From the NCBI RefSeq assembly GCF_014235785.1, contig NZ_CP060137.1, positions 1,984,001 through 2,048,000 of the forward strand: 64,000 bases of DNA, written 5' to 3'. Positions within the stretch are counted from its first letter, which is position 1. Each line of letters opens with the position of its first letter. The notes under the pieces are model-generated. The model made no database searches. It saw only the letters and a list, made by a program, of their open reading frames with translations, and was not told where the DNA came from. Below, piece by piece: positions 51,973 through 61,342 of this stretch. Position numbers and translations under genes: made by a program. Source of the stretch: Bacillus sp. PAMC26568. GTDB lineage: Bacteria; Bacillota; Bacilli; Bacillales; Bacillaceae.

Positions 51973-52587
51973 ATGGTAGAAGCGATCATTCACGGTTTAG
52001 TCTTGGCATTTGGCTTGATTCTGCCTTTAGGGGTACAAAATGTGTTTGTGTTCAATCAAGGAGCAGCTCAGCCCAAATTTCTTAGGGCATTGCCGGTAAT
52101 TATTACTGCATCTATTTGTGATACTTTGCTGATTTCATTAGCCGTCTTAGGGGTGTCAGTTGTTGTTCTTGGCTCATATTGGATTAAAATGATTCTTTTT
52201 GCAGGTGGTATTTTCTTTTTAGTCTATATGGGATTTGTTACATGGAGGAGCAAACCGCCAGCTGTGAAACAAGAACAAGGGGCAGTATTTTCTCCGAAAA
52301 AACAAATTGCGTTTGCAATGTCTGTGTCGCTGCTGAACCCGCATGCGATTCTGGATACTGTTGGTGTGATTGGAACTAGTTCCTTAAAATACACTGGGGC
52401 AGAAAAAATAGCATTTGCTTTTGTATGTATATTAATATCATGGCTGTGGTTTGCTGGATTAGGAATTGCAGGACGATTAACAGGCAGAATGGATAAATCA
52501 GGCCGTATTTTACTTATTTTGAATAAAATAGCAGCAATTGTTATGTGGGGGACAGCTGTTTATATTGCTTCTTCATTTATCGTATAG
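51973..52587 (+). CDS. LysE/ArgO-type amino acid exporter
   Basis: A 204-residue protein with six transmembrane helices of the LysE family: GLVLAFGLILPLGVQNVFVFNQGA with the family N-terminus, ITASICDTLLISLAVLGV, and SLLNPHAILDTVGVIG with the conserved NPxAxLD motif. It most resembles the lysine/arginine exporter branch. GAGGTGAAAG precedes the ATG. Lysine or arginine export would fit an organism that also degrades lysine, but no direct genetic link is seen. Confidence 0.9.
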   Translation: MVEAIIHGLVLAFGLILPLGVQNVFVFNQGAAQPKFLRALPVIITASICDTLLISLAVLGVSVVVLGSYWIKMILFAGGIFFLVYMGFVTWRSKPPAVKQEQGAVFSPKKQIAFAMSVSLLNPHAILDTVGVIGTSSLKYTGAEKIAFAFVCILISWLWFAGLGIAGRLTGRMDKSGRILLILNKIAAIVMWGTAVYIASSFIV

Positions 52588-52654
52588 TTACCAAAAGAAG
52601 AGGAGAGGAAGTAAAATCCCTCTCCAGTTTAGACCTGTCAAATCCATTTTTATT

Positions 52655-53980
52655 TTACAAAAATAGAAACACGGCTGAAATAAACACTCCTGTAATTAAC
52701 ATGATAACCAGACCATAGCCCATGATGTCTTTTGCTTTTAAGCCTGCGATTGCCAGGGCAGGCAGGGCATAGAAAGGCTGTATCATATTCGTCCATGCAT
52801 CTCCCCATGCTACAGCCATTGCCGTTTTCGGTAAAGAAACATCCAAATTCTGAGCGGCTTCCAGCATGACTGGAGCTTGAACAGCCCATTGTCCGCCGCC
52901 TGATGGTACGAAGAAGTTAACTAAACCTGCACTCCATAACGTGAATAAGTGGAAAGTGTGTTCATTTGAAATCGATATGAACGCATTAGATAATACTCCC
53001 GCTAACCCTGATGCAGAAACAATGCCCATTAACCCAGCGTAAAATGGAAATTGAATAATAATGCCGCTTGCACTTTTTACTGAGTCTGTTACCGCTTTCA
53101 AAAATTGTCTAGGTGTTTTATGCAAGATGATGCCGATGAAGAGGAATAAAAAATTTACGATATCAAGGTTAAGAGCAAAACCATTTTTTACAAAGTAATA
53201 GACCAAAAAGGCGATACCAAGCAATCCAATAAGTAATGATAGTATTTGGCTATTTTCTAAGCGATCTGCCGGCGTCAAGACAGCTTGTTCTTCACTTGCT
53301 GCCTCGAAAAAGTCTTTGTCTTCCAACAAAGCTGGATCAATGATAAACGCTTTATCTTTTGGCGGAACCATCAATCTGTTAATAATAGGTACTAAAATAA
53401 ATAGTCCAGCGAGAATCACTAAATTAAAGGCAGAAAAAATCGTCTCGCTTGTAGGTACAACTCCAATAAGGTGTTCAGTAAAATGATCAGGAGTTGCAAT
53501 CGTCAGTGCTACAGATCCGGAAAGCCCGCCGCTCCAAATGATAAAACCGCTATAAGCACTTGCTATTAATAAACGATAATCAACGCCCTCTACTTTAGCA
53601 GCTATTTCTTTGGCAAACAAAGCTCCGATGATTAAGCCAAATCCCCAATTTATCCAGCATGCTATAAGTGCTACAACTGTAACAAGGATAATGGCTTGTC
53701 CAGGAGTCTTCGGCAAATTGGCTAACGTTCCTAATTGCTTTTTGAAAAATGGACTGCTTGCCATCACATGTCCTGTTACGATAATTAACACCATTTGCAT
53801 CGAAAAAGCTAATAAACTCCAAAACCCGCCACCCCAATATTCAAGAATTTGAACAGGAGTACTATTCGTAAAGATTAGTGCAAGACCACAAACAAAAAAG
53901 GTAAGCAAAATAACTAATAAAAATGGATCAGGCATATACCTTTGCATCAATCTGTTCGAAAAAGAGATCAAGAATTTCAT
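52655..53980 (-). CDS. AtoE-type short-chain fatty acid transporter
   Basis: A 441-residue polytopic membrane protein matching AtoE-like short-chain fatty acid permeases: SNRLMQRYMPDPFLLVILLTFF, WINWGFGLIIGALFAKE, SGGLSGSVALTIATPDHF, and FFVPSGGGQWAVQAPVMLEAA. AAGGGGGT precedes ATG 53980. It may import acetoacetate, butyrate or similar acids, which links functionally to scoAB. The LysR gene lies upstream on the same strand, 180 bp away, and may control it. Confidence 0.9.
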   Translation of the reverse strand: MKFLISFSNRLMQRYMPDPFLLVILLTFFVCGLALIFTNSTPVQILEYWGGGFWSLLAFSMQMVLIIVTGHVMASSPFFKKQLGTLANLPKTPGQAIILVTVVALIACWINWGFGLIIGALFAKEIAAKVEGVDYRLLIASAYSGFIIWSGGLSGSVALTIATPDHFTEHLIGVVPTSETIFSAFNLVILAGLFILVPIINRLMVPPKDKAFIIDPALLEDKDFFEAASEEQAVLTPADRLENSQILSLLIGLLGIAFLVYYFVKNGFALNLDIVNFLFLFIGIILHKTPRQFLKAVTDSVKSASGIIIQFPFYAGLMGIVSASGLAGVLSNAFISISNEHTFHLFTLWSAGLVNFFVPSGGGQWAVQAPVMLEAAQNLDVSLPKTAMAVAWGDAWTNMIQPFYALPALAIAGLKAKDIMGYGLVIMLITGVFISAVFLFL

Positions 53981-54161
53981 TTTATTACCCCCTTGTGATA
54001 AATGAACTGTGAATTCTATAGCCTCCTCTTTATAAGAATATTCCTATTTTTCTTATATTTCGATTAAATACAACATTATCCTTCATTTTCAAGTTAATTA
54101 ATTAGCCATACAAGGTTGTGAATGATTATTAAGATAACTTCGAATTGCTGAAAAGAAATTT

Positions 54162-55031
54162 CTATGTGTTTTGCAGATCATATTCTTCAATAAATTCAAC
54201 AAATGCTCTGACCATATTTAATTCTAAAGAATCTTCATGGAAAAACATCCATGTTTTACGAAGTAATGGTTCGCCTTGCTTGTTTTGAATCTCAATCTTA
54301 TGAATATCATGTAAATCGGATAAAATCATACTTGGCAAAATGGCATATCCTAAACCATTTGCAACCATTTTTTTGCATGTATCTGCCTTGTCGACTTCTA
54401 TGCTGACTAATGGAGGCTTAGAGTAATTTTCTGCCCACCAATTTTCTAATGAAGTCTTTAACAGCGGGTCTGTACGGTAAACAATTCTAGGGAGCTCAGG
54501 AAGGTGATGAATATCCACTTTTTCTTTAGAAGCAATACAGATGGTTTCTTCAAACAACAACCGTTTTTGATCTTTCCAGCTGTAGTCTCCTCTCACAAAA
54601 CCTATATGGATATCACGGTTATAGATTAATTGCGTAATCTCCTTGCTAAAGCCTGTAGTTACTTTAAACTCGATGTGCGGATACTTGTCTTTAAATGATT
54701 TTAATAGTCCCGGAAGCTTGTAATCGGTAAAGAAATTAGAAACTCCAAGCCGCAATGTACCTGCCATTTTTTGCTCCATATTCAGTACATTCTCTTTGAT
54801 TTTTTGGATGTTTAATAGCATTTCACTTGCGCATTTTGCTAAATATTCCCCTTGTGGCGTAAATTGGACTCCGCGTCTTCCTCTATTTACGATTTGAACG
54901 CCAAATTCTTTTTCCATTTGCTTTAATCTGGTTGTCAGTGCAGGCTGTGAAATATACAGGCTTTTCGCTGCATTTGTAATATTCTTTTCACTGTATAAAA
55001 TTTGTAAGACCATCCAATCGCGTTCGTCCAT
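54162..55031 (-). CDS. LysR-family regulator
   Basis: A 289-residue LysR protein: helix-turn-helix in residues 1-60 (ILYSEKNITNAAKSLYISQPALTTRLKQMEKEFG), followed by the two-lobed effector domain (GTLRLGVSNFFTDYKLPGLL). AGAGGTG lies six bases before ATG 55031; a GTG at 55040 overlaps it. It diverges from the AbrB-type membrane protein gene across 139 bp, the classical LysR arrangement, and is followed by the AtoE-type gene. Confidence 0.9.
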   Translation of the reverse strand: MDERDWMVLQILYSEKNITNAAKSLYISQPALTTRLKQMEKEFGVQIVNRGRRGVQFTPQGEYLAKCASEMLLNIQKIKENVLNMEQKMAGTLRLGVSNFFTDYKLPGLLKSFKDKYPHIEFKVTTGFSKEITQLIYNRDIHIGFVRGDYSWKDQKRLLFEETICIASKEKVDIHHLPELPRIVYRTDPLLKTSLENWWAENYSKPPLVSIEVDKADTCKKMVANGLGYAILPSMILSDLHDIHKIEIQNKQGEPLLRKTWMFFHEDSLELNMVRAFVEFIEEYDLQNT

Positions 55032-55170
55032 TCGAAACACCTCTTTTTAGGTATAATCTATTTTTATGATTAAACGTATAAAAATAATATTATATTTATT
55101 TCTGTATGTAGATTACATTTATATAGATAGCTGAAAATCAAAAAAATTTGTAAGAAAGAAGGAGAAGAAC

Positions 55171-56307
55171 ATTCAAAAATCAAACGTTCTTTTTCATAGA
55201 ATATCATTTATTATATTAAGCAGCATCGGAGGTTTGCTGCTTTCATTAACTGGCTTATCCATTGGATGGATGATTGGTACATTACTAACAGCTGCTCTTT
55301 TGTCTTTTCTTCGTCCAAGGTTTCTTCAGCTGCATGATAAAGGAGCGGGACTGCCGAAATACTGGTTATTTATAGGACAGTGCATCTTAGGTATGGAACT
55401 GGGACAAAAAATAAATGTGTCTGCTGTATCTATTTTTAAAGAACATGGGGCAACCATTCTAGCCATTCTGCTGCTATCTATTCTTTTTACTTTGCTCTCA
55501 GGTTTTGTATTATGGAAATTTAGTCATTTGGATATCCTGACTAGCTTTTTCGGAACAGCGCCAGGGGGACTGTCCGCTATGCCTGGTATTGCGGAAGAGG
55601 TCGGTGCTAACACTGCAGTTGTCAGCCTCATACAAACTATGCGCATCTTTTTAGTCGTGCTGACGGTTCCAATCGTTGTTTCTTTGTGGATTGACTCAAC
55701 AGCTTACTCAGCTGTCAGCAGCCATTTCACTGTTGAGCCGCCAAACTTTAAAATTGGTCAGCTTGTCTGGACGCTGGTACTGGCATTTACAGCTTGGGGA
55801 GGGTATTATCTAGGAAAGATTTTAAAATTTCCTGCTCCTTGGCTGCTTGGCAGCATGGTAAGTGTCTCACTTGTCCAATTAGGGAGTTCGTCTTTTATTG
55901 GTTACGAATTGACAGCATGGTGGCCAGAGAGTCTCATCATTTTTTCGCAAATTCTCATCGCCGCAAGCATCGGCTCTCGTTTTCAGAAAGAAATGCTGAT
56001 TGGATTAAAGAAAACTCTGCTGATTTCATTGTTAAGTACAATTGGATTAATTAGTGCCATGTTTTTATGCGCGATCTTTGTTTCCAATTTAACAGGTATA
56101 TCCTTAGTAACCGCCGTTCTTGCCTTTGCTCCTGGAGGGATTGCTGAAATGACCACGACATCTGTCGTCCTTCATGCAGACTCTACATTTGTCTTATCCG
56201 TGCAAGTCCTGCGTGTGGTCATTGTGTGCCTGGTTCTGCCTTCATTTTTCAGATTGCTGCATGTTCGGGATGCAAGAAAAAAGATGCGATCACATGCTCA
56301 CATTTAA
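55171..56307 (+). CDS. AbrB-family (COG3180) membrane protein, apparent AUU start
   Basis: A polytopic protein of about ten helices with two related halves: IGGLLLSLTGLSIGWMIGTLL, FFGTAPGGLSAMPGIAEE, and later KFPAPWLLGSMVSV and AFAPGGIAEMTTTSVVLH. This is the AbrB/ammonia-monooxygenase-regulator-like membrane family. The usual start candidate TTG 55234 has its GGAGG one base away and cuts the first helix. ATT 55171 has AAGGAG seven bases ahead and supplies the missing conserved helix, giving 378 residues. It is divergent from the LysR gene, a likely controlling pair. Confidence 0.78.
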   Translation: MQKSNVLFHRISFIILSSIGGLLLSLTGLSIGWMIGTLLTAALLSFLRPRFLQLHDKGAGLPKYWLFIGQCILGMELGQKINVSAVSIFKEHGATILAILLLSILFTLLSGFVLWKFSHLDILTSFFGTAPGGLSAMPGIAEEVGANTAVVSLIQTMRIFLVVLTVPIVVSLWIDSTAYSAVSSHFTVEPPNFKIGQLVWTLVLAFTAWGGYYLGKILKFPAPWLLGSMVSVSLVQLGSSSFIGYELTAWWPESLIIFSQILIAASIGSRFQKEMLIGLKKTLLISLLSTIGLISAMFLCAIFVSNLTGISLVTAVLAFAPGGIAEMTTTSVVLHADSTFVLSVQVLRVVIVCLVLPSFFRLLHVRDARKKMRSHAHI

Positions 56308-56378
56308 GAGACTATGGCGGTATCATAAGTTATACAGCTTCTTTAAAATAGAAATCAAGCAATGAGGAGGCAGTGAAT

Positions 56379-56942
56379 GTGCTCTTTTTTAATGTGAAAG
56401 AGAGAGAAAACAATAAACCAGCCCCGAAAAAAGAAGAAAAAGAAATAGAAACACTATCCCTTAAATTAAAAGAAATGATTCTAAATTCTTCATACGAAAG
56501 TGAAGATATTATTTTTCTATGCATTGGTTCGGATCGCTGCGTCGGAGATTCATTAGGTCCTTTAGCAGGAACCATGCTCAAAGAACAACAAGTCCCTTAC
56601 AGGGTATATGGAACACTGGAAGAGCCGGTTCATGCTTTAAATTTAAAAGGTGTATTAAAAGATATTAAAAAACTAGAAAACCATCCCCTGATTTTTAGTA
56701 TAAATGCCAGTTTAGGAGAGAAAGATCAGGTAGGGTCCATTGTTTTAAAGAATGGTCCGATTATCCCTGGAAAAGCTCTTGAGAAGGTTTTGCCTGAAGC
56801 AGGAGCTTACAATATTAATGGAATTGTAAACTATATAGATCCCCTGCTATCCGCTCAATTTCAGAATGATACCCGGTTATATACCGTTATGAACCTGGCA
56901 AAAACAATTGTGAAAATGATCACTGAGACAGTTGAATCATAA
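56379..56942 (+). CDS. YyaC-type spore protease (DUF1256)
   Basis: A 187-residue protein of the YyaC family related to the GPR fold: IIFLCIGSDRCVGDSLGPLAGTML, RVYGTLEEPVHALNLKGVL, FSINASLGEKDQVGSI and the C-terminal AYNINGIVNYIDPLLSAQFQNDTRL. Members are sporulation-associated putative proteases. GTG 56379 is eight bases after GAGGAGG; GTG 56373 is too near. It is followed by a terminator. Confidence 0.9.
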   Translation: MLFFNVKERENNKPAPKKEEKEIETLSLKLKEMILNSSYESEDIIFLCIGSDRCVGDSLGPLAGTMLKEQQVPYRVYGTLEEPVHALNLKGVLKDIKKLENHPLIFSINASLGEKDQVGSIVLKNGPIIPGKALEKVLPEAGAYNINGIVNYIDPLLSAQFQNDTRLYTVMNLAKTIVKMITETVES

Positions 56943-56981
56943 ACAAAAACTAAGAAACTTATAGTTTACAAACCTTAATGG

Positions 56982-57007
56982 AGCTGCTAAATGCAGCTCT
57001 TTTTTTA
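56982..57007 (+). terminator. Terminator after the YyaC-type gene
   Basis: GAGCTGC and GCAGCTC pair around TAAAT, followed by seven T residues. Confidence 0.9.
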
Positions 57008-57045
57008 TATATGTTTGCACCTTTTTGACATTTATGTTGAATTAA

Positions 57046-57183
57046 ATTGAAAAGGCCGAGAATTATTTCGAATTAGGTGATATTGCCACATTTTATAATG
57101 GATTGGCGTTTAAGTGCCAGGATTCTCTAGAAGGAGATTATTATAATTTGTTGAATACTACCATATTCAAAGTGGGTATGTGA
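57046..57183 (+). pseudogene. Unrecognised ORF fragment
   Basis: The frame is open for 45 codons without a start (EKAENYFELGDIATFYNGLAF ... LEGDYYNLLNTTIFKVGM) and looks protein-like. Neighbouring gene ends and starts here suggest a remnant. The family is not recognised. Confidence 0.3.
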
Positions 57184-57206
57184 TAAACAAAGATGGAGTG
57201 AAGGTT

Positions 57207-57716
57207 ATGGATCTATTTTTAGAAAAAGCTACAGAATCTGATGCAGAATCTATTTTTGATATACAAGTAAAGGCATTTACCCCTTTATTGAAAAAATATA
57301 AAGACTATGATACTAGTCCTGCAAATGAAACCGTTGATAAAGTAATCACAAGAATAAATAACCCTTTAGGTGGATTTTATAAAATTGTACTTGATCAAAT
57401 ACTAGCAGGAGCCATACGTATCCACTGGAATGAAGAGACTACACAATTTTGGATCAGTCCAATGTTTATTCTGCCGGATTTTCAAGGTAAGGGAATCGCT
57501 CAGAAAGTACTCATTTTGGCTGAGGAAATGTTCCCTAAAGCTGCTAGCTGGGAACTGGCAACAATATTGGAGGAAGAACACAATTGTTATCTTTACGAAA
57601 AAATGGGCTACTGCAAGACTGGAATAACCAAAAAATTGAATGAAGATGCAACACTTGTTTTTTATAAGAAAAATGGAAGGTTTTCATCTTTTAAGGAAGA
57701 GGACTTAGAGTTTTAA
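57207..57716 (+). CDS. GNAT-family N-acetyltransferase
   Basis: A 169-residue GNAT: LEKATESDAESIFDIQVKAF, FWISPMFILPDFQGKGIAQKVLILAEEMFP (acetyl-CoA loop) and CYLYEKMGYCKTG. GGAGTGAAGG precedes ATG 57207; the longer frame from 57180 has no ribosome site. It stands alone among gene fragments. Substrate unknown. Confidence 0.87.
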   Translation: MDLFLEKATESDAESIFDIQVKAFTPLLKKYKDYDTSPANETVDKVITRINNPLGGFYKIVLDQILAGAIRIHWNEETTQFWISPMFILPDFQGKGIAQKVLILAEEMFPKAASWELATILEEEHNCYLYEKMGYCKTGITKKLNEDATLVFYKKNGRFSSFKEEDLEF

Positions 57717-57742
57717 AAATAAAGAAATAAGGCAGTGTGATC

Positions 57743-57793
57743 ATGAGGAAGTACTATATAGCCTCCAGTTTCATTAATAGTGAGACTTTTTAG
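57743..57793 (+). pseudogene. Sixteen-codon remnant resembling a nucleoside 2-deoxyribosyltransferase start
   Basis: ATG 57743 reads MRKYYIASSFINSETF and stops. The KYYIASSF start recalls small nucleoside 2-deoxyribosyltransferase-like proteins, but nothing further is preserved in any frame. The stretch up to 58085 shows no other gene. Confidence 0.3.
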
Positions 57794-58085
57794 CAGAATC
57801 ACGTTGCTTTAAAATACTGCTATTCATCTAGAGGGAAGGATTGTTGATTAATAATTTGAAATTACAGCAGACAAAAAAGATCACTCAAGAGTATTGTTTA
57901 CAGTTTTAAATGATGACTCCCAATAAATAATTGAAATTTACTTTAAACTAAATTTCAAACTGATTTTTAAAGAACATTTTACTCATTATAAACAATTCAT
58001 TACAGAAATATCGTATTCTAGAGGCAGAAATAATGGATCTCTATTTTAGGTTGAAGATCAGAGATAGATAGGTGTTGAATAGTTT

Positions 58086-58481
58086 ATGAAATACCAACAA
58101 AGGGATTTTACTCCAGTGTTACTGGAAAAGATTAAAAATACTGAAGTGATATTGAAAGAGTATATTGAAGGGTTAATGCGTGAGAATAAATCAATATTTG
58201 CTCATAAAAAATTAGTTTTTGATGCTATGTTTGACAATGAAGGTAACGACCCTTTTTTACCAGGATACAGTTCCTCAGTTTCGATTGGTATTGCACAAGA
58301 GAACGAGGAACTATTAGATTTACATATCATAAAAATATGGGAGTGCGACCGATATTTCTTGGGAATGCCCATTTCAAAAAAAATTCCTGGCTGCAAAATT
58401 ATCGGTGAATTACTTGATGAAACTTTTGAAGAAGTCAAAGAAGAATTGGAGCAATATATTGACGGCTTTTTAGAAGAGTAA
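58086..58481 (+). CDS. Hypothetical acidic protein, 131 residues
   Basis: A soluble acidic protein (for example DAMFDNEGNDPFLPGY and LLDETFEEVKEELEQYIDGFL) with mixed alpha/beta character and a helical C-terminus. Size, acidity and isolation recall polymorphic-toxin immunity proteins, but I do not recognise a family and no toxin gene is adjacent. The ATG has only a weak ribosome site (GGTGTTG). Confidence 0.5.
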   Translation: MKYQQRDFTPVLLEKIKNTEVILKEYIEGLMRENKSIFAHKKLVFDAMFDNEGNDPFLPGYSSSVSIGIAQENEELLDLHIIKIWECDRYFLGMPISKKIPGCKIIGELLDETFEEVKEELEQYIDGFLEE

Positions 58482-58590
58482 CTTATGATTTGCTTCGGCA
58501 ATTGAAGCAAATAGTGATCGCATCTTTTAGCTGTGAATTTGGCAGTTTAATATTTTCACCTTACTTTTTTAAAAAAGAAGAAAGAGTTAA

Positions 58591-58890
58591 CCTCCTCTTT
58601 AGGAGGACTATATGAGGAATACTGAATTGGCTCAAGGAATGGGCAAAGAGCAACTATGTAGGAATGAATGGTTTCAAATTGTTTGCTAATGAAACTAATT
58701 CTCGACAATCATACTTCCAGTTTGAACCTTGCAAATTTACTTAATATTTTGAGCAGCAATGGTAAGTTATTTAATACCTTCTGGATAGGACCAGCATACG
58801 TATTTCCTGAAAAAATTAGTAGAACCACTAGGGCAGTCAAAATTACTAATGAGAATAAACGGGAATCGCACCTTAAAGTCTGCAGATAAA
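58591..58890 (+). pseudogene. Gene remnants behind a ribosome-site hairpin
   Basis: CCTCCT and AGGAGG (58591-58606) pair around CTTT, hiding the ribosome site of a 25-codon frame at 58612-58689. Other frames give NWLKEWAKSNYVGMNGFKL and later FNTFWIGPAYVFPEKI ... AVKITNENK up to 58889. Together they look like one frameshifted gene of unknown family. A weak hairpin with a T run follows near 58876-58912. Confidence 0.35.
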
Positions 58891-59014
58891 GGAAATCTGA
58901 GGCTTTTTTTATGTAAATGAAAAGTAATTAGTGAAATTTTTTATAGAGATGATAGGAAAGTGAAAAAACATTCGTATTAAAGAGTGTAATTGCTTTTAGG
59001 AAGGAGGAAACAAA

Positions 59015-59539
59015 GTGGAAGATGATAAAATCGTCAACTACATAATTTACAAGAAAGATGAAGGATTAGAATTGTTGATCGATATGTATGCGGGATTGAT
59101 CACGTCTATTGTCAGAATACATCTTGGAAGTTTAAGAGAATATGAAGAAGAGTGTGTAAACGATGTACTGTTAGCGATTTGGACAAATATTGGCCATTTC
59201 GATAAAAACAAAAACACATTGAAAAACTGGATTGCCGCAATATCCAAATATAAAGCGATTGATTATAAAAGAAAATATTTAAAGAGTAAGAAGAACATCA
59301 TTTTTACCGAACTTGGAAGCCCGTTACATACTAATAACCTCATTCTTCAAAATGAGATTAAAGCAGAAATAGATGAATTGCTTAGTCATTTAAATGAAGG
59401 TGATCGGGATTTATTTGAAAAGTACTATTTAGAAGATGTTCACTTAGAATCAATCGCCATAAAACGAAATACAACAATCAATAACTTATATAACAGGCTT
59501 TCAAGAGGGAGAAGGAAATTAAAAGGGTTACTAAAATAA
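59015..59539 (+). CDS. ECF-type RNA polymerase sigma factor
   Basis: A 174-residue ECF sigma factor. Region 2 is seen in ITSIVRIHLGSLREYEEECVNDVLLAIWTNIGHFD and WIAAISKYKAIDYKRKYL; region 4 in LLSHLNEGDRDLFEKYYLEDVHLESIAIKRNTTINNLYNRLSRGRRKL. GTG 59015 follows AAGGAGG. It is 21 bp from a DUF4179 membrane protein that should be its anti-sigma factor. Target promoters are unknown; a self-regulated promoter is expected upstream but was not clear. Confidence 0.92.
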   Translation: MEDDKIVNYIIYKKDEGLELLIDMYAGLITSIVRIHLGSLREYEEECVNDVLLAIWTNIGHFDKNKNTLKNWIAAISKYKAIDYKRKYLKSKKNIIFTELGSPLHTNNLILQNEIKAEIDELLSHLNEGDRDLFEKYYLEDVHLESIAIKRNTTINNLYNRLSRGRRKLKGLLK

Positions 59540-59560
59540 TCAAAAAGGGAGGTCTAATTG

Positions 59561-60772
59561 ATGAAGAATGAATATGAGCTTTTAAATTCTGCGGTTGCCA
59601 ATGAAGAAGAGTATGAAGAAATTGTGCTGAGTGATAGCGATAAGAAGAAATTAAAAAAAACATTCAAGAGAAAAACAAAGCCTGCTATAAAGAAAATCGG
59701 TAGACCGTTATTCGCAGCAGTTATTGCAATAGCTGCAATAAGCCCTGTTCTTCTCAGTAATGAAATGGTGTGGGCATCTGTATTGAAATTAGGGCAGCGA
59801 ATTGAAACGTTTATGAATATACCAGATGATCGTTTTACCGGTTACAAAAAAAGCGTTAATCAAACGGTTGAAAACCAAAATATAAAAGTAACATTGAATG
59901 AAATCATGCTCGATGATGGCCAGCTTTTACTTAGTTTGAATGTAAATGCAAATCATTTAGACAAAACAGCATTAGGAATTGAGAAAGAGTCGATCATTAG
60001 TCCTGGAGAATTAAAGATAAAGATAGGAGAAATCGAATTTTTCGATTCATCACAATCCATTCAAAGGGAAGAAAATAGAAATGAAGATGGAAGCTGGAAT
60101 TATTTATATACCTCCAATCTGGATCGGGCAGATACAGATAGTGACGGCAAAATTGATTCAGAACACTATACCATTTTGGACAAAATAGACCACAAGAATG
60201 ATTTTGATATAGATGTTATTTTCAGCAGCATGGAATTTGAGAAAGGGAAAGCTGGAAACTCTATTTCGGGAGGCAAATATTCTGATTCCTTTGGTGATAT
60301 AAAAGGAAATTGGGCATTTCATACAGATGTGAATGGTTCAAAAATAATATCCGACACTCAAGTATATAGGTTGGATAAAACCATTCCCATAAAAGATAAA
60401 TTGGCAGAGGGAATTCTTACAATAAAAGAGGTGAGGGTATCTCCTGTATCAATTAAAATGTACTATTCAATTGAATACACAAAAGACAATGATCAAAATA
60501 CCAATATTGAGATTGGAGTAGACGTAGAAGATGATAACGGAAACCATATTCCTGGAGTATATACCGGTTCTGGTACAGATAAAGATGTGGAAATGCATGC
60601 AGAATTTCCAATTGATAAAGGCATACAAAAGATAAAAATAATTCCGCATGTCACTGATAGAGAGAATGAATCTTCACAAATATTGAAGGATAAAGCGTTT
60701 GAGGTTGAATTCACTGGGATCATGGGTGAATTGTCAAGATGCAATTTTTATAAACTTCCTCAACATAAATGA
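59561..60772 (+). CDS. DUF4179 anti-sigma factor
   Basis: A 403-residue single-pass membrane protein: a basic cytosolic N-terminus (about 45 residues, LKKTFKRKTKPAIKK), one transmembrane helix (PLFAAVIAIAAISPVLLS), and a large extracellular DUF4179 domain (IETFMNIPDDRFTGYKKSVNQTV onward). Such proteins hold the partner ECF sigma factor at the membrane until a signal arrives. GGGAGG lies eight bases before ATG 59561. The C-terminal half has an Asp-rich stretch (DRADTDSDGKIDSE) resembling a calcium-binding loop. Confidence 0.88.
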   Translation: MKNEYELLNSAVANEEEYEEIVLSDSDKKKLKKTFKRKTKPAIKKIGRPLFAAVIAIAAISPVLLSNEMVWASVLKLGQRIETFMNIPDDRFTGYKKSVNQTVENQNIKVTLNEIMLDDGQLLLSLNVNANHLDKTALGIEKESIISPGELKIKIGEIEFFDSSQSIQREENRNEDGSWNYLYTSNLDRADTDSDGKIDSEHYTILDKIDHKNDFDIDVIFSSMEFEKGKAGNSISGGKYSDSFGDIKGNWAFHTDVNGSKIISDTQVYRLDKTIPIKDKLAEGILTIKEVRVSPVSIKMYYSIEYTKDNDQNTNIEIGVDVEDDNGNHIPGVYTGSGTDKDVEMHAEFPIDKGIQKIKIIPHVTDRENESSQILKDKAFEVEFTGIMGELSRCNFYKLPQHK

Positions 60773-60792
60773 AAAGTTATCCTTTATAGTTT

Positions 60793-60822
60793 AGCGTTTC
60801 TTCATCATAAGGAACGCTTTTA
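60793..60822 (+). terminator. Terminator of the sigma/anti-sigma operon
   Basis: AGCGTTTCTT and AAGGAACGCT pair (one G-U) around CATCAT, followed by TTTTA. Confidence 0.82.
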
Positions 60823-60939
60823 CTCATCTGCGAAGAAGAATCAAAATTAATTGATAGCAAGGTCTTTAATATGAATATTCCTTTTAGATAAATAATGCTC
60901 CTTAATAGAAAATAATACCTACTATAAATTGTTTTCAGT

Positions 60940-61342
60940 TTGAATTTATTTAATCAAGTATTTTTTGTATTAACTTTATCTTTGATCATGCCATTAATGA
61001 TAGACGCTAAAGGAATTAAGTATAATCACAACAGCATTACTTACTGTTTCTGAAATAAAGGAAATGGAAAATTATGAAGTTTTAGCCCCTGAAAAAGTGC
61101 CCAAAGATTGGACATTAGAAATCAAAACCTATCCATGGAGAGAAAAGGGGAACTATACGCATTTCAGATTGCATTATATGGACAGAAAGATACACAGCTT
61201 CTAGTTGGTATTGAGCAAAGAAAGGACCCGCCAAATATAGAATGGTTAAATTCAGATGCCAAACAAGTTAAGGTAAACGGGAAAAAGGGCTATTTTGAAG
61301 AATGGGGAAATAGCGGTGAACTGGATAAGAAAGGGGAGCCAT
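60940..61342 (+). pseudogene. DUF4367-type lipoprotein/exported protein pseudogene
   Basis: TTG 60940 opens a signal-like MNLFNQVFFVLTLSLIMPLM. After a frameshift follow ENYEVLAPEKVPKDWTLEIK and THFRLHYMDRK, and after a second shift DTQLLVGIEQRKDPP and VNGKKGYFEEWGNSGELDKKGE. These are DUF4367-like blocks. The sequence then switches abruptly to a dehydrogenase gene near 61340, so the end is lost. Two frameshifts plus the deletion make it non-functional. Confidence 0.75.
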
